The notes below the pieces were generated by a model that was given only the letters and a program-made list of their open reading frames with translations, ran no database searches and was not told the DNA's origin. A stretch of DNA of 64,000 nt from Ophioderma brevispina (Eukaryota; Echinodermata; Ophiuroidea; Amphilepidida; Ophiodermatidae): NCBI GenBank assembly GCA_023653785.1, contig JAMKCH010007100.1, positions 1-64,000 on the forward strand, given 5' to 3'. Position numbers and translations under genes: made by a program. Below are positions 22,521-33,339 of this stretch, in pieces (position 1 is the first letter of the stretch; each line of letters begins with the position of its first letter).

Positions 22521-22839
22521 ACATTGCTCAAAAATATAAAATGGTCGGGGTTAGCTCAAAGAAATTTTCTCCCCTGTTACTTGCCAATTAGTCTGAATAC
22601 TGGTATCAATTTAAATTTATCACATATCTCGACAGGCTATGATAAACACGATTTTCTTTGTTTCTTGGTGGGGCCCATGGTGTGTTAAAAAGGTCCCAGG
22701 AAATGAAAATATAAACAGACTCCAAATCTTTACGGGTCTGTCCCATTCCAATAAACAGGTCCAGAAAAAAGAATACACTACCCAGTGAATCCTCAGTGAA
22801 AACTATGATTTTCAGTCAGTTGGCATAAATAGATTCCCA

Positions 22840-22990
22840 CCAGTCACCTGGAATTTGCTATTAATTCTGACAAAATCACTAGTTTCCTAATGCTGTCACC
22901 AACAACCCAATCAATTAATGCTTTCTCGTCCCTCCATGTAGACTTGACACAAACCACATTCAATTCTATTGATTTCCTGGGGATCTTGCA
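22840..22990 (+). pseudogene. LINE reverse transcriptase scrap
   Basis: One frame reads LEFAINSDKITSFLMLSP, then SLHVDLTQTTFNSIDFLGIL. This resembles the post-YxDD part of CR1/L2-type reverse transcriptase (L.+N.+KT..+L..S....+.F.+LGI). It is only about 50 codons with no flanking match, so this is a small truncated relic. Confidence 0.5.
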
Positions 22991-23117
22991 AAGGTTAACG
23001 GGTTTAAAAATGTCAACGTTATCTTTGATGAGTTTATTTTGTATATACTAGAATTTTCGATCTGTTTTGTAAAAATAACAGGATTTTAACAATACCGTGA
23101 ACCACAAATAACGCGTT

Positions 23118-23160
23118 TATTTTTTTTTTTTTTTTTTTTGTTTTTTTTGTTTTTCCAGTT
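23118..23160 (+). repeat. T-rich run
   Basis: A T tract of more than 30 bases with a few G interruptions. It may be the tail of a minus-strand retroposon. Confidence 0.85.
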
Positions 23161-23384
23161 TTTTTGGGGATATCATGTTCAAATAGGGGCATTTGCCACT
23201 AAATGATACTATAGACTTAAGATAGAGGCGCTACGTGCATTTTGGCAAGTGAGCTAAATCCAACCCGTAAGCTCCAAATGTCTGTTTATAACACGTAAGC
23301 AATATACTAGTAGTAGTGCAAGGAAGCCAGTTTGAAAGAGTTACATAAAAAACAAAACCTCTCCCGGTGGACCAGAGTTATGCT

Positions 23385-23700
23385 ACTCCATGGTACTCTA
23401 GCTCTTACTCCAAGGGTAACCCTTGATGCATATTGCGTAGTACTAAAAAACTCAGTACTTGGAAGTGCACAAGCCACTGGGGGATAGCAGCTTGTTTAAT
23501 TAGCAGTATCAATCATATATGTATCTGAAGTAGCCGGCAGGGGGACTGACAGGTACCCATGTAAGCCACAGTAGTGGGTACTGCAGCTCTCCACGGGAGT
23601 ACCTTCACAGGTACTCCCTACCAGATGCCTAGTAGGCAGCACTCGGCTTGGACCATAGAGGGCGGCAATCATTCCATTGTTGTTAACGACTTTCATTTCA
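23385..23700 (+). repeat. Dispersed repeat Y, copy 1
   Basis: Shares with 48400-48665, in the same orientation, a tgtactcta / ggtactcta start, a cttactcca.gggt block, gaagt.cacaagcca.tggg, gcctagtaggca / gcctagtaaggca and cattccattgttgt. Copies are clearly homologous but diverged. No protein is recognised. Confidence 0.65.
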
Positions 23701-23719
23701 AGCTTGGTAACATCTAACT

Positions 23720-26285
23720 TTTTTGAGTGAGCATCACTAAAAACACCCCTATATATGACATTTTGTGTAAAAACATAAAATGGACCAAAATGTTTAAATA
23801 ATGCGATCAAATTACGAAAATAATCACAGAGAGCTCAAGCTCATTTGCATGGGACTACCGACGCATGGTACTCCCGCATGGGGTGACTGTGGTTGGCTAC
23901 TGCGTGTGCACTACCGGATGTGGTAGGCACCCATGGGGGGTTTACTCGTGGGCTGACTTAACAGCTGAATTCAACAGTTACTGCCAATAAGAAATTGGTT
24001 TTTTGTGAACAAAGGGGCATAATTAATTAAAGAAACTAAGAAATAAAGAAAAGAAATTATATAGCATAGGGTGCGAAGTGGGTATAATGTTTAATTGAGG
24101 ATTCATCCAGTAAGTTATCTTTAAATATACAAGGTCAAAGGTCACAGGGTTAACCATGTTAGGAAAAGGCTGATGGTATGATACTATTCGTATTAATATG
24201 AACGTTGTTAATGGAGATAAAAATATCTATTAGTTTATTACTGTCCAAAAAGTTACTACCCATCAAGAGATGAACTATATATGTTTGCTTGTAATCAACA
24301 AGTAAAACTTGTTTCTCGAAGCGGTTAAGCTTCTTAGGGGGTATAAGGGGGGTTGTTAAGTCAGGAATTCAAAAGGAAAAACTGTTTTGGCCGTATCTTC
24401 TTAATTAATGTTCCAACATATATAAAAGATACACTTTGAGTAAGAGCAAAATCCAAAAAAAAATGAGAAAATTGGATGTACCAAACTGAAATCTTTTGAA
24501 TAAGAGCAAAAAGGAATAGGAACGTATAAGACATTTAATACTTTACTTGTGCTTTTATTTTGCTGTACTAATTGAGTAACCTTAGGTTATGGATGGCTGT
24601 GATTGTTAAACAGTGGATTGCAATAAATAATTTTCAAATAATTTTTTTATCATCATCACTTTATTGCATATTAGAAAAAAGGATTCACAATAAGGATAAA
24701 AACATACAATTGCCCCAGGACAGACCTTATTAGTGGTCATGCAGGGGATATCTATTAATATATAAAGAAAATTACATGTTCAAAGCTAGTGACATACAAG
24801 AAACAAATAAGTATTACACGAAAAATGGCTGGACCGCAGCAAATTTGACCAAGTGATATCAGGCCATTGCATTTTCCAAGTTTGTTCTTTTAGCATAGTA
24901 TATTACAAATTGATGTGTGAAAATGACAGCGCGTAGTTTACACGATATCTCTAACCGATTTCAACGAATAGGTGCATGAACAATGAAAGAAATTTTTTAG
25001 TCTAGACCAAAATTGTCCTGTGAGATAAAACCCTCGAGATCTATTTTAAAGGCAAAGTAGGAAATTCAAATCATTATTCTGGATGTCAGAAAATTATTAA
25101 AGGCCTTATTTGTTTGATTGCTAAGGTGTGGGCGTTGACAATATTCTGCTCGAATGGAATAGAAATCTCTAAAATAACAAGTTTGCGGGCAACCGCCCAA
25201 ACGCTTGCATAAGTCGGGATGAGGTTATGTTTGGGAACATTCTGTTGGAATAGAAGTCCCAGAAGCGATAACCTGTAAAAACAGGAATATCATGAATTAT
25301 TTTAACGTATTCTTCTCAGATTTGGTAAGCCCAAACGGGCAATTTGTGTATAATAAGGATGTTATTGTGCGCCCAGGTTATAGCGGGCTTTGCTCCAAGA
25401 AAATTTTGCAAAGAGTTCAAAATATGATTAAGTGTTATCTTTGTTCTTGCAATGGGAACATTTATTGGTTGTTTGTGACGACCCCATCTGAGAAGATTAG
25501 TCCTAGTGTTAAAGGGAATCGGTGACCGAATTGACAAGAAATTTAAAAAACTTTACAGGAAAGGTTGAAAATAATACTACGCCATTGAACGCATTAGACT
25601 CCAAAGAAAGTAGCTTTCAAGGAATCTACTTGAATAGCAAGATTTTTGACGCTTCTTCCAGGAAAAAGGCCCGTGGAATTGACAATAATATTTTTAGCCA
25701 TAGATTTCAGAACCTTTGGTGTGCGTCGGAATTAGCTTTAATATTCATACTATATGCACAGGATGTAGATAAAATATGACCTTTTTTATCAGCCAAAAAT
25801 CTTTTGGGGGCAAGGGGACGCCACCGTGAGGTCATAAATCCCCCTTGGAGTTCACAATACTACGGTGATAATTTGATGTGCATTGGAGAGTTCCTTTGAA
25901 CAACTTAATTCGCTTTTTTGAAAATTTGCCCACCAAAGAGGGGACTCTTTTTTTGAGTTTTAAACCCCATGTGCTGGTGAGGGTAGGTGTGAATGTGGAC
26001 CGATCATTATTACCGTCCCTTGACTATAGTACCAATCCTATAAATATTAGCCAGTGTGTTTTTTGCTTCAATATGTATAAATCATTATTTTCATCGATTG
26101 TCGTAAAATGCCCTATACTCCTCAGAAAATAAAAAAACTATACAAAGTGTAAACAGTTGAAGGGACAAATGGACTTATTGCTAAACTATCTCTCTGAGGA
26201 ATGGTAAAGTTTGGGGGACAGTCTGTATTCTATACTCGTTCACTTCACCACCAGTCACCACATATAGTTACCTTAACATGAGGTG
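23720..26285. other. No gene recognised
   Basis: AT-rich sequence with several 70-85 codon open frames (for example 25292-25525 and 25522-25779, plus) that resemble no family I know and lack splice support. A cactttattgcat string near 24657 is the kind of tail seen at LINE ends, but no body is traceable. Treat as intergenic. Confidence 0.4.
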
Positions 26286-26289
26286 GAGC

Positions 26290-26960
26290 GTCAAGCATCT
26301 TGACACAATTTAGTCATCGTGCGTCATGATGAAGAGAAATTCTGGATAAACAGTTTGAGGAATTTCTTGCCCACTCCTTGTGACGTTTCATTAGCTCCTA
26401 AGTTATTTATGATGGAAATGCCTAAGTTTGCATCCTGACGCACGCCCAAGTAAAAATTCATTGTGAAGAGCTCTGGACCTGGCTCCGGGACCTGGCTGAC
26501 CATGGGAGACAAATGATCTTGTGATGTCTTGTTTATATTCCTCTGTGTAGGGCTGACATTGTCGTTCTTGGAAGAAAAATCTGTTCTTGTATTCTCTTTG
26601 ATAGAGGAACTAGGGGTTTCTTAAAACTCATCAATGTAGCGGTTTTGCAGATAATTGTACCAGTTATTGGTATGGATGTTGTGTACCCTTTCAATGTTAT
26701 ATCACCCAAAGCATCAACGGCATCTGTCATATCCTTACGAAAGATGTCAAGGAACATTTACTAAGGTAACCTGCGGGACTTATGAGCCCGTCCATCATTG
26801 AAGTCAGCAAAACCGACTTTTCTCAGGACCAAGATCTATTCCCGCCATGCTTCATTAAATTAACCCGTCAGGTGACGTTGCGTATTGTTATATGTCTAGG
26901 GCCCCCTGGGATTTTGGGTGGTTGCTGACGAACTGTATGGGACATCCCCCAATTGGCCCC
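26290..26960 (-). pseudogene. Degenerate 3' part of the Gmr1-like element
   Basis: Downstream of the integrase on the minus strand, where Gmr1-group elements carry reverse transcriptase, only short, mixed-frame open stretches remain. I could not recognise reverse transcriptase motifs. The 3' LTR was not found. This part is either too decayed or deleted. Confidence 0.4.
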
Positions 26961-27580
26961 TGGACGTGTGAACAACCCTCCTGACATGACAATTGATCCT
27001 TGATCAGCTGAATTGATTTTGGAAGGCCTATAGGGTGAAAAAAACTTGGTTAGAGATTTCACTATACTCTGTGCCCTTAATATTTTAAGGGTATAGGCTT
27101 CAGGGATCTGTGGAAGCAAACATGCATTGGTCAGTAAATTATGATTTCCTTAACTTGGTCTTTGGAAGTGGTCTACGCAATCTATTAAAAACCCTACTAA
27201 ATGGCTATTCAAAATGCTGTGGATGAAAGGGAGCAGTAGGAATTTCTGATTAGGCTTGCCACCATTTGACATGTGTGACCAAGTCTTACAATACTCTAGG
27301 AAACATCTTTCTGAGTGTAAGGCCACCAAAAAATGGACTTCCTAATTCATGTCATGTGTTTTTCTCACACCTAAGGGGTCCTGCATGGGATATCATGGGC
27401 TTCTGCCTATTCAACGTACTCCTATGTATACCTTTGGCACTACAATTATTTGAGGCCACAACCTTCCCTCTTCCTCTACAAGTGCATCGGATGGTCGCCA
27501 TTGTCTCATGAGGACACCATTTGTTTGTAGAAAAAATACAGGAATTGCTCGGCTTCCTGTTGCGACCATGCCCTCTCACC
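26960..27580 (-). pseudogene. Ty3/gypsy integrase, degenerate (Gmr1-like order)
   Basis: On the minus strand, pieces in alternating frames follow gypsy integrase. They are a pre-integrase part (WRPSD / PQIIVVPKVY), a zinc-binding HHCC-like part (AHDIP, then FWWPYTQKDV, then CHTCQMV-type), and a core (LTKFFSPYRPSKI, SDQGSIVMSG). The D-Q-G of the DDE core is at about 27000-27008. Multiple frameshifts and stops make it inactive. Integrase joins element DNA into the host chromosome. In this element it comes immediately after the protease rather than after reverse transcriptase. Confidence 0.75.
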
Positions 27581-27924
27581 TAATTCCTAGTGGCTGGGTT
27601 CATGATGCTGCTCATTTACCAAGGGGGGGGGGGGGCTTTTGTCATGCTTAAAGGGTCTCCGTTCACCAGTTCCATAACTCTATATGCTCAGCGGGCCTTG
27701 GATTCATGTTTACAAAGCTTGTCATTTGTTTGTGATCAGGGGGGGGCCGCTGGATATTCACTAACAGGGAATTTAGTCTCCCCTGGAAGAGGGAGATGCC
27801 CTCCAAAAGTCCTCCAATTTGAGAAGAAAAGTTCCTCTAAATTTGGGACCAAGTCATTCTCAACACTCTCCTATATGTGTGAGTATTTGACTCATCACCT
27901 GCTACTGTTTTCCTGTGAGGCTTT

Positions 27925-28290
27925 CTGGTCCGGACCTAGTTACGCCACATGCGGGAAAATGTCTATTTCCTCACCAAATTTATCCACTGTACAGGGCACC
28001 CGGGAAACTATGGGATCTGGGAGTACTTTTCCCCCTGCCCAATCATTCCTAACAACACATGGGATCCCCTTTTAATGGGAGTTCTTGTCTACACCAATTG
28101 TGACAGTTCCACGCAAACCAATCTGATTGCAAATTCATTTGTGTAGAGGGACCACCTAATACATCCATAACCTAGTCCCCTGAATCAAGCACTAGGTCCT
28201 GTGGAATCTCAATATCAAATGGAAGTGCATCTTCCAATATGATGGACTGCGCGCAGCACGAGTCCCGCATGCGTCTAATGGGTTTGGATT
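27925..28290 (-). pseudogene. Retrotransposon aspartic protease region, degenerate
   Basis: Minus-strand reading gives AQSIILEDALPFDIE (28207-28260), then after about 150 bases GNDWAGGKVLPDPIVSRVPC and IFPACGVTRS (27925-28065). In this gypsy group a D-T-G-A-A-Q-S active-site stretch precedes ILEDALPF, and LLGNDLAGG closes the domain. Here the active-site Asp-Thr-Gly is degraded (DSC-like), so the protease is dead. Only about 350 bp separate it from the integrase, too little for reverse transcriptase plus RNase H. Confidence 0.75.
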
Positions 28291-28699
28291 AAACTATCAC
28301 CTGAAAGTGAACACATCCCTTCCAAAACAAAAGGCTTTAAAAAAGTCATCCCTTATTTCTGTGTCAATTTCCCTTTTTGTGGGGATTCTGTTTGAACAGA
28401 AGAATGAACTTTTGACCTCAAAGTAACTGCACAAAACCTATTGGTTTTGACTCACTTTGGCTCCCTCCTTTTGGTGGCTGATAGCAATGTATCTCACAAC
28501 ACCGTGGACCTGTAGTCCTGCTTTACAGTGATGCATGTGAACTGTGATTAGCACCATTACTTTCTTTACTCCCCTTTCATGGGAACTGACTGGGAGTCCC
28601 TGCCTGAGAGTGCTACATGAGACGCTTTGTTAGAACCAGACTTATTGTTGATTTGTTTGTACCTAGTAAATTTTTGGCTATGGCCTACAGTATGACTTA

Positions 28700-29510
28700 A
28701 ATTGTGTGTCAATGCAATCGTCGGGCCTTACGGCTGCTTCACGCCAAAACGTCACTTTTGTTTTTCATCAGATGGTTTTGATATCTGGATGAAGAAGACA
28801 AGGTTGGAACTATTCAATACCATCAATTCCCTAAGTGACTCTAAATTTTGCCGACTTCTTTTGAGGGAAGCCAGCGATCAAACATTTGTTCCTTTACACG
28901 GGCAAATTCAACATGGGTCTGATCAATCCTTTTTATGACAAGACCTGAATTTTTGTCTATATGCTTCTGGCACCCCTTATATCGCTTTGAGCACGCTGCT
29001 TAACTTCGTCATAATCACACATCTGGTCTTTCATGACATGGCCGATCTATATTTCTCGGGCTTTACAATGAACAATGACTGTGTAGCAACAAGGTCAAGA
29101 CTCCTTGGAGCCATTCAAGATAAATTGGCAATTTTATCAGATGATCACAGAAGATCTTGTCACTTCTGGTTCTGGAAATTTTGGAACCAGGCGAAATTTC
29201 GCCGCATCAAACCAGAGGGATCTTGGAAGAATCTGATGAGATAGCCTGTTGTTTCAATTTTCTATCTAACTGAGCTTCAAGCTCTTTTTGTTTCATTCAT
29301 TTGCAATGTTCCTTTCCAATTCCTTTTGTATTTGCAATTCATATCTTCTGTTTCATTTTCATTGGCATTTCATTTCTTTTTGTTGATTTCTTTGCATTGC
29401 ATTTTGCAACTTTTCATTTTCTAATTCCACTTGAAATTTTTCTTTTCCATTTCATTTCATTTTTCTAATTTCCTTTTGCATTTCAAGTTTTTTAATTTGA
29501 CGGCATCACC
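28700..29510 (-). pseudogene. Retrotransposon Gag, degenerate, with coiled-coil leader
   Basis: On the minus strand, 29510-29245 encodes a Glu/Lys/Gln/Met-rich, coiled-coil-like stretch in mixed frames (LEMQKEIRKM; ELENEKLQNAMQRNQQKEM). It is followed by FDAAKFRLVPKFPEPEV, then KAREIYIGLV-like, CDYDEVKQ, and FARVKEQMFDRWLPSKEVG. These match the order of Gag in Gmr1/gypsy elements, where F...V+.F.E.EV begins the capsid-like part. The adjoining plus-strand T-rich frame at 29431-29703 is only its antisense. Confidence 0.72.
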
Positions 29511-29914
29511 AGTGCCCTGGTGCCATAAACCTTTCTATCTTTCCAAATATGACTATCCAACATCTTACTGGACAACTTTTCAATCAATCATTTTTGATGA
29601 CTTGCTTTCTCATAGCATGTTGTTTTGCCTTAAAGTCTTCAAGGCTTGGCTAGTTTCCTTAACTCAGGCTTTCTCAACTCATCAAAACTTCGCCAGTTAT
29701 TGACCTCATGAACACTTCTGGATCAAACTGCCATTGGGGATTGAACTCACAACACATATACTAACTTGCACCAAATAACAAAGTAGTACCTGTAATACAC
29801 ACAAAGTTTTGTTATGCCAAAATGGCACAAATGTTTCCAATTTTATTCGCCAATTTTAATGTCTAAATTCTGAACAATAAGGCTCAAAATTATCTCAATT
29901 CACATTCCCGGAAA

Positions 29915-29937
29915 ACGAGCCACCAATTCTGTTATGA
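29915..29937 (-). other. Candidate primer binding site
   Basis: On the minus strand the sequence attggtggctcgttttccgg follows a run ending in catcataaca. A tggtggctcgt..ccggga string directly downstream of a 5' LTR is the usual primer-site context in many gypsy-type elements. The position, just upstream of gag, fits. Confidence 0.5.
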
Positions 29938-30700
29938 TGTATCGTAGACGTCAAAAGGTCAGAAATTACCTTTCAAACACAAATAAATGCGGCTTGTGCA
30001 CAAGTGATCTGAATTTTTATTATAATATTACAGCTTTTAATGATTTGTTTGGTTCACGAATTGGTATGTTCCAAAACATCCTTATATCTATAGTAGGTAT
30101 CAACAATCACACATATGTAATATTATTGTCCTCAAGGAGGCCAGTTAATGTTCCCACAAGAGAAGCGTTGCAGTCAACGAAGATATGTCCCACAGCGAAG
30201 ACTCCAAAATGACAGCATGAAAGTCACGTTATCAATACTCGGGTAATATGCCATTGGAATCTTTCTCGTCATGAAGTTAACTTGTTCATGGCAGTTCAGA
30301 CGGAGAAGTTAACTAAGTACCTCGACGATAATAAATCCACAGTATTTTAGTCCAAGGGTTATCCCACGATTCTATCGTCCCACCACAGTTTGGAATCTTA
30401 TTTTGATGCCCAGCACTTTCGGCTCAAGACGACAGTAGAATAATACAGCACTTGCTCCACAGGAATGTTAAATATAATAATCTGGCAACCACAGTACAGG
30501 TCTGTATTCATTTGGCAGTCAAAAAGCTACGAACTTCTAGCTACCTTACTAGTGGAGCTGGCCGAGAGTGCCGTACTCATCTCCAATATATCGACTTCAT
30601 TAAGCTAGATTCCATTTTAACATAATCATTACATATACTCATGCAATAACATCATAACCTACACGAGCTGGACCAATCGGAATGCATCACCCGCATTACA
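29938..30700 (-). mobile_element. Probable 5' LTR of the Gmr1-like element
   Basis: If the primer site is right, the LTR lies between it and about 30.7 kb; on the plus strand it starts tgttatgatg (complement ends ...cataaca). A TATA-like run (tatatatataactatat, 30709-30725) would sit near its outer part on the minus strand. I could not find a matching second LTR near 26 kb, so boundaries are inferred, not shown. Confidence 0.4.
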
Positions 30701-30729
30701 TCACTTCATATATATATAACTATATGGGG

Positions 30730-31950
30730 GAATTTCCAGATCTTGCAATGTTTTGATCTTAAAAGCATAAACAAGTTTCTAAGTTTAGCATCCTTGGGAA
30801 TTCCCCACTTCCCTAGTGTTAATTAAACAGGTTGCACTTAGCAAAACCAACTAGGGGTACTGTCACCTTTTCTCTCTTTTATAGAAACAAAATACTTTCC
30901 CGTGAGAAATCCCTTTTCAACTAAAATTGAGAAACATAATATTTTTAAAAGTTTAATCAGCAAAAAATGGAGGCCCATTATAACAGTATGTTGAGGGCCT
31001 AGGCGGGATCTTAGTGAGTGGCTTATGGAATTTCAAGTTGAACTTACAGTGACCCGATGTGTATAGTTCCGTTAGTTAATCAACCTTATGAGGGTAATTG
31101 ATGGGGCAACTGACCATAAACCTTTTACTTAACATTTGGTTTTCCATTGTACAAATGATAGATGGGCAGTTAATAAAAGGCATGATGCTCAGAGTGTTAA
31201 GATAAAAGTACTGCGTGTCGCTGATTGGTTGGGATTGATAACTGTCCCCGGTTTTTAAAATGGTTTTTGCCTAACCTTTGGTTCTATCATTAGTTTTTGA
31301 CCAAGGTTCATCAGGGCATTCGCCGAAAGTTCTTAATTGACATTTGTAAGTCTCCGTTAATACCATTTTAAAAACGTAGTTAGTCAAGTAGTAATCGTGG
31401 AGAAAATATTGTTCTGTAAGCTACCTCCTAAAATGCATTATTTAATATTTGGGGAATTGATGGGTTCGCACAGCCGTGCATATAATAATAACATACTTGT
31501 AGCAATACAAAGGTAGCCACAATTGACTTATCACTACCTGGTGATGTTGTAAGGGTAATACTTAACTGTATAGTCAGGAAAGAGTTGGCATCGACTTAGC
31601 TTATGTTGCCAACTTTGATTTTTCACGTTCATCTCTCATATTCAAAGGCAACCATGAATCATTTCAACTTGTGCTAATTTCCAGGTGTGTCTCGCATTTC
31701 CCACCCGAGGCCGCGGTTTCACATCAAACTGGCTGCCCAAATCATAGAACATTAATTAGAAACGTAATGTTTACTACAACTACCTCTTAATGATCAGGAT
31801 TCTGGATTATTTTAGCCAAGTGATCTTAGGAAATTTTTTAAAGCCAAGAACAGTAATGCTCAAGCATGATGATAAGAGGGGCGCTTTTCCAAAAAACATG
31901 GCTGTCAAAATCACATACAAACTGTCTAAAAAGTGATGTTTGCAACATAG
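30730..31950. other. No gene recognised
   Basis: Intergenic AT-rich sequence; no element ends or coding segments are supported. Confidence 0.4.
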
Positions 31951-31959
31951 AGGAAAATA

Positions 31960-32690
31960 ACATGTTGCCCTAAAAATGGGGAAAATTCTGATTTTTTGCT
32001 CTGGCGTAAAGCTTTCTATCAAAAATCTCCCTATGGAAAGGATTAAGCTGAGAATGATTCTTTGGTACAAACATTTTGAAATGTTCTAATTTCTATAGGG
32101 AGCAAATAGGAAATTCAGTTTGTTCTGTTGAAAATATAAGCAAATACAAATCAGTAAATACAACGCGTGTGATGAGCTAGCGTTCAAAATGATTGCCATC
32201 GCTGGATTGGAAAGCCTACAGACGCAGGGAGCTGCTCACAGCCAACGCGTACAAATTGTCAATGATCAGCTGGATATCTCCAAAGAATAATCCAACCCAA
32301 AACCACAGAGCCCAGAGTGGGACTTAATAAACAAACTTAAGATTTATACTACCAATCAACATCATTGCCAATTCCTTTTTTGCCCCGTACAATAAACACA
32401 AGGAATCATGCCTCAAATCTACCATTTCCAACCATCACAGATTTATTTTTTCAAGTGATTACCCATTCACGTACTTTGTGACCACCCCGCACTCCTGTGA
32501 AATTTCACCTGGAGTAAACCTATTGGGGGATATCAACCCACGTACCAGTAAGAGACCAAGTACCTTTTGTTTAATTGTAAGTATTTCTGTAGCCCAATAA
32601 ACGGTAGGGAATATATGAGTGTCTTGTCTATATGAAAATCACTCCATACACAGAAAATATGGATGACTTGACAAACATCTCTCTTTGCAC
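31960..32690 (+). mobile_element. Longer relative of the TTAA MITE family T1
   Basis: The blocks gtaaagctttc.atcaaaaat, ggattaagctga.aatg.ttctttggtacaaa and gagcaaata.gaaat.cag match the MITE at 41726-42082. After an unrelated stretch (32140-32540) the match resumes (taagtatttctgtagcc, tctatatgaaa) and ends with catctctctttgcactTTTAA, a decayed form of the T1 end. The left terminus is lost. It is either the longer parental form or a copy with an internal insertion. Confidence 0.65.
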
Positions 32691-32699
32691 TTTTAACGG

Positions 32700-33185
32700 G
32701 GGGGGGGTATGTGGAAACACAGGAGTTTTCGTGGGTTTTTTGCGCGCCAGTTTTAACGCTAAATTATTTTTGCCTAAATATCAGGTGCGCAATTTGGTGG
32801 AAAAAATTAAACTAGGTCATCGCGTTTTTAAACTAAGTAGCATCAATAAGCATTTGGTGGCGCTATATCAAAATTTGTTTTTTCCTTAACATCTAGGGGG
32901 ATGCGTTGCCTCATTATGGCTCGACTTAGTCACATGGACCAAAAAACACGGGACATTTGCAACTTAGTGAAAACAGGTATTCACGGTTTAAACACAAGGT
33001 CCTCAAAAATCGTATTGGATTGGTAGAGGTAGTAGGCAAGGTGGTTTCTCTATTTCAGGGTGACAGGATAGAAAACGAGTTTGTGAAGGTATGGCTAGAC
33101 GTTGAAGTTGAATTCATTTCGAAGAAACCCAATACGAAATTCTGAAGCCATTCTGGTTGTGTAAGCGATATAGTCACGGGCAGGC
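32700..33185. other. No gene recognised
   Basis: Open stretches of 60-85 codons are present (32632-32889 and 32957-33145, plus) but resemble nothing known and the first overlaps the MITE end. Confidence 0.4.
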
Positions 33186-33189
33186 TTCA

Positions 33190-33335
33190 TCGTCCGGGGC
33201 TCGAGACGATAAACCGGAATAAACGCTGAAAATATGTGCGTGATGAGTCAACTGCATCGATTGCCTATTGTTCACCATTTGTTCCGGGACTATGAGAACG
33301 CCGGACAAATAATACTTCTACACGCGTTCCTGTGT
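33190..33335 (+). repeat. Dispersed repeat X, copy 3
   Basis: Shares with copies 1 and 2 the series cgataa.cggaataaa, gtgcgtgatgagtcaac, tgcctattgttcacca, gccggac and atacttctacac. It is the most diverged of the three and has the same orientation as copy 2. Confidence 0.5.
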
Positions 33336-33339
33336 GTAA

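Noticed and set aside
25292..25779. Two adjacent plus-strand open frames as a small gene
   Set aside because: No family resemblance, no start context or splice logic, and a competing minus-strand frame of equal length.
27590..28075. 161-codon plus-strand open frame
   Set aside because: It is antisense to the protease-integrase region of the degenerate gypsy-type element; the minus-strand reading has clear family motifs.
29270..29470. Pyrimidine-rich low-complexity tract on the plus strand
   Set aside because: Its complement reads as a decayed coiled-coil leader of Gag in the right place and orientation for the retroelement.
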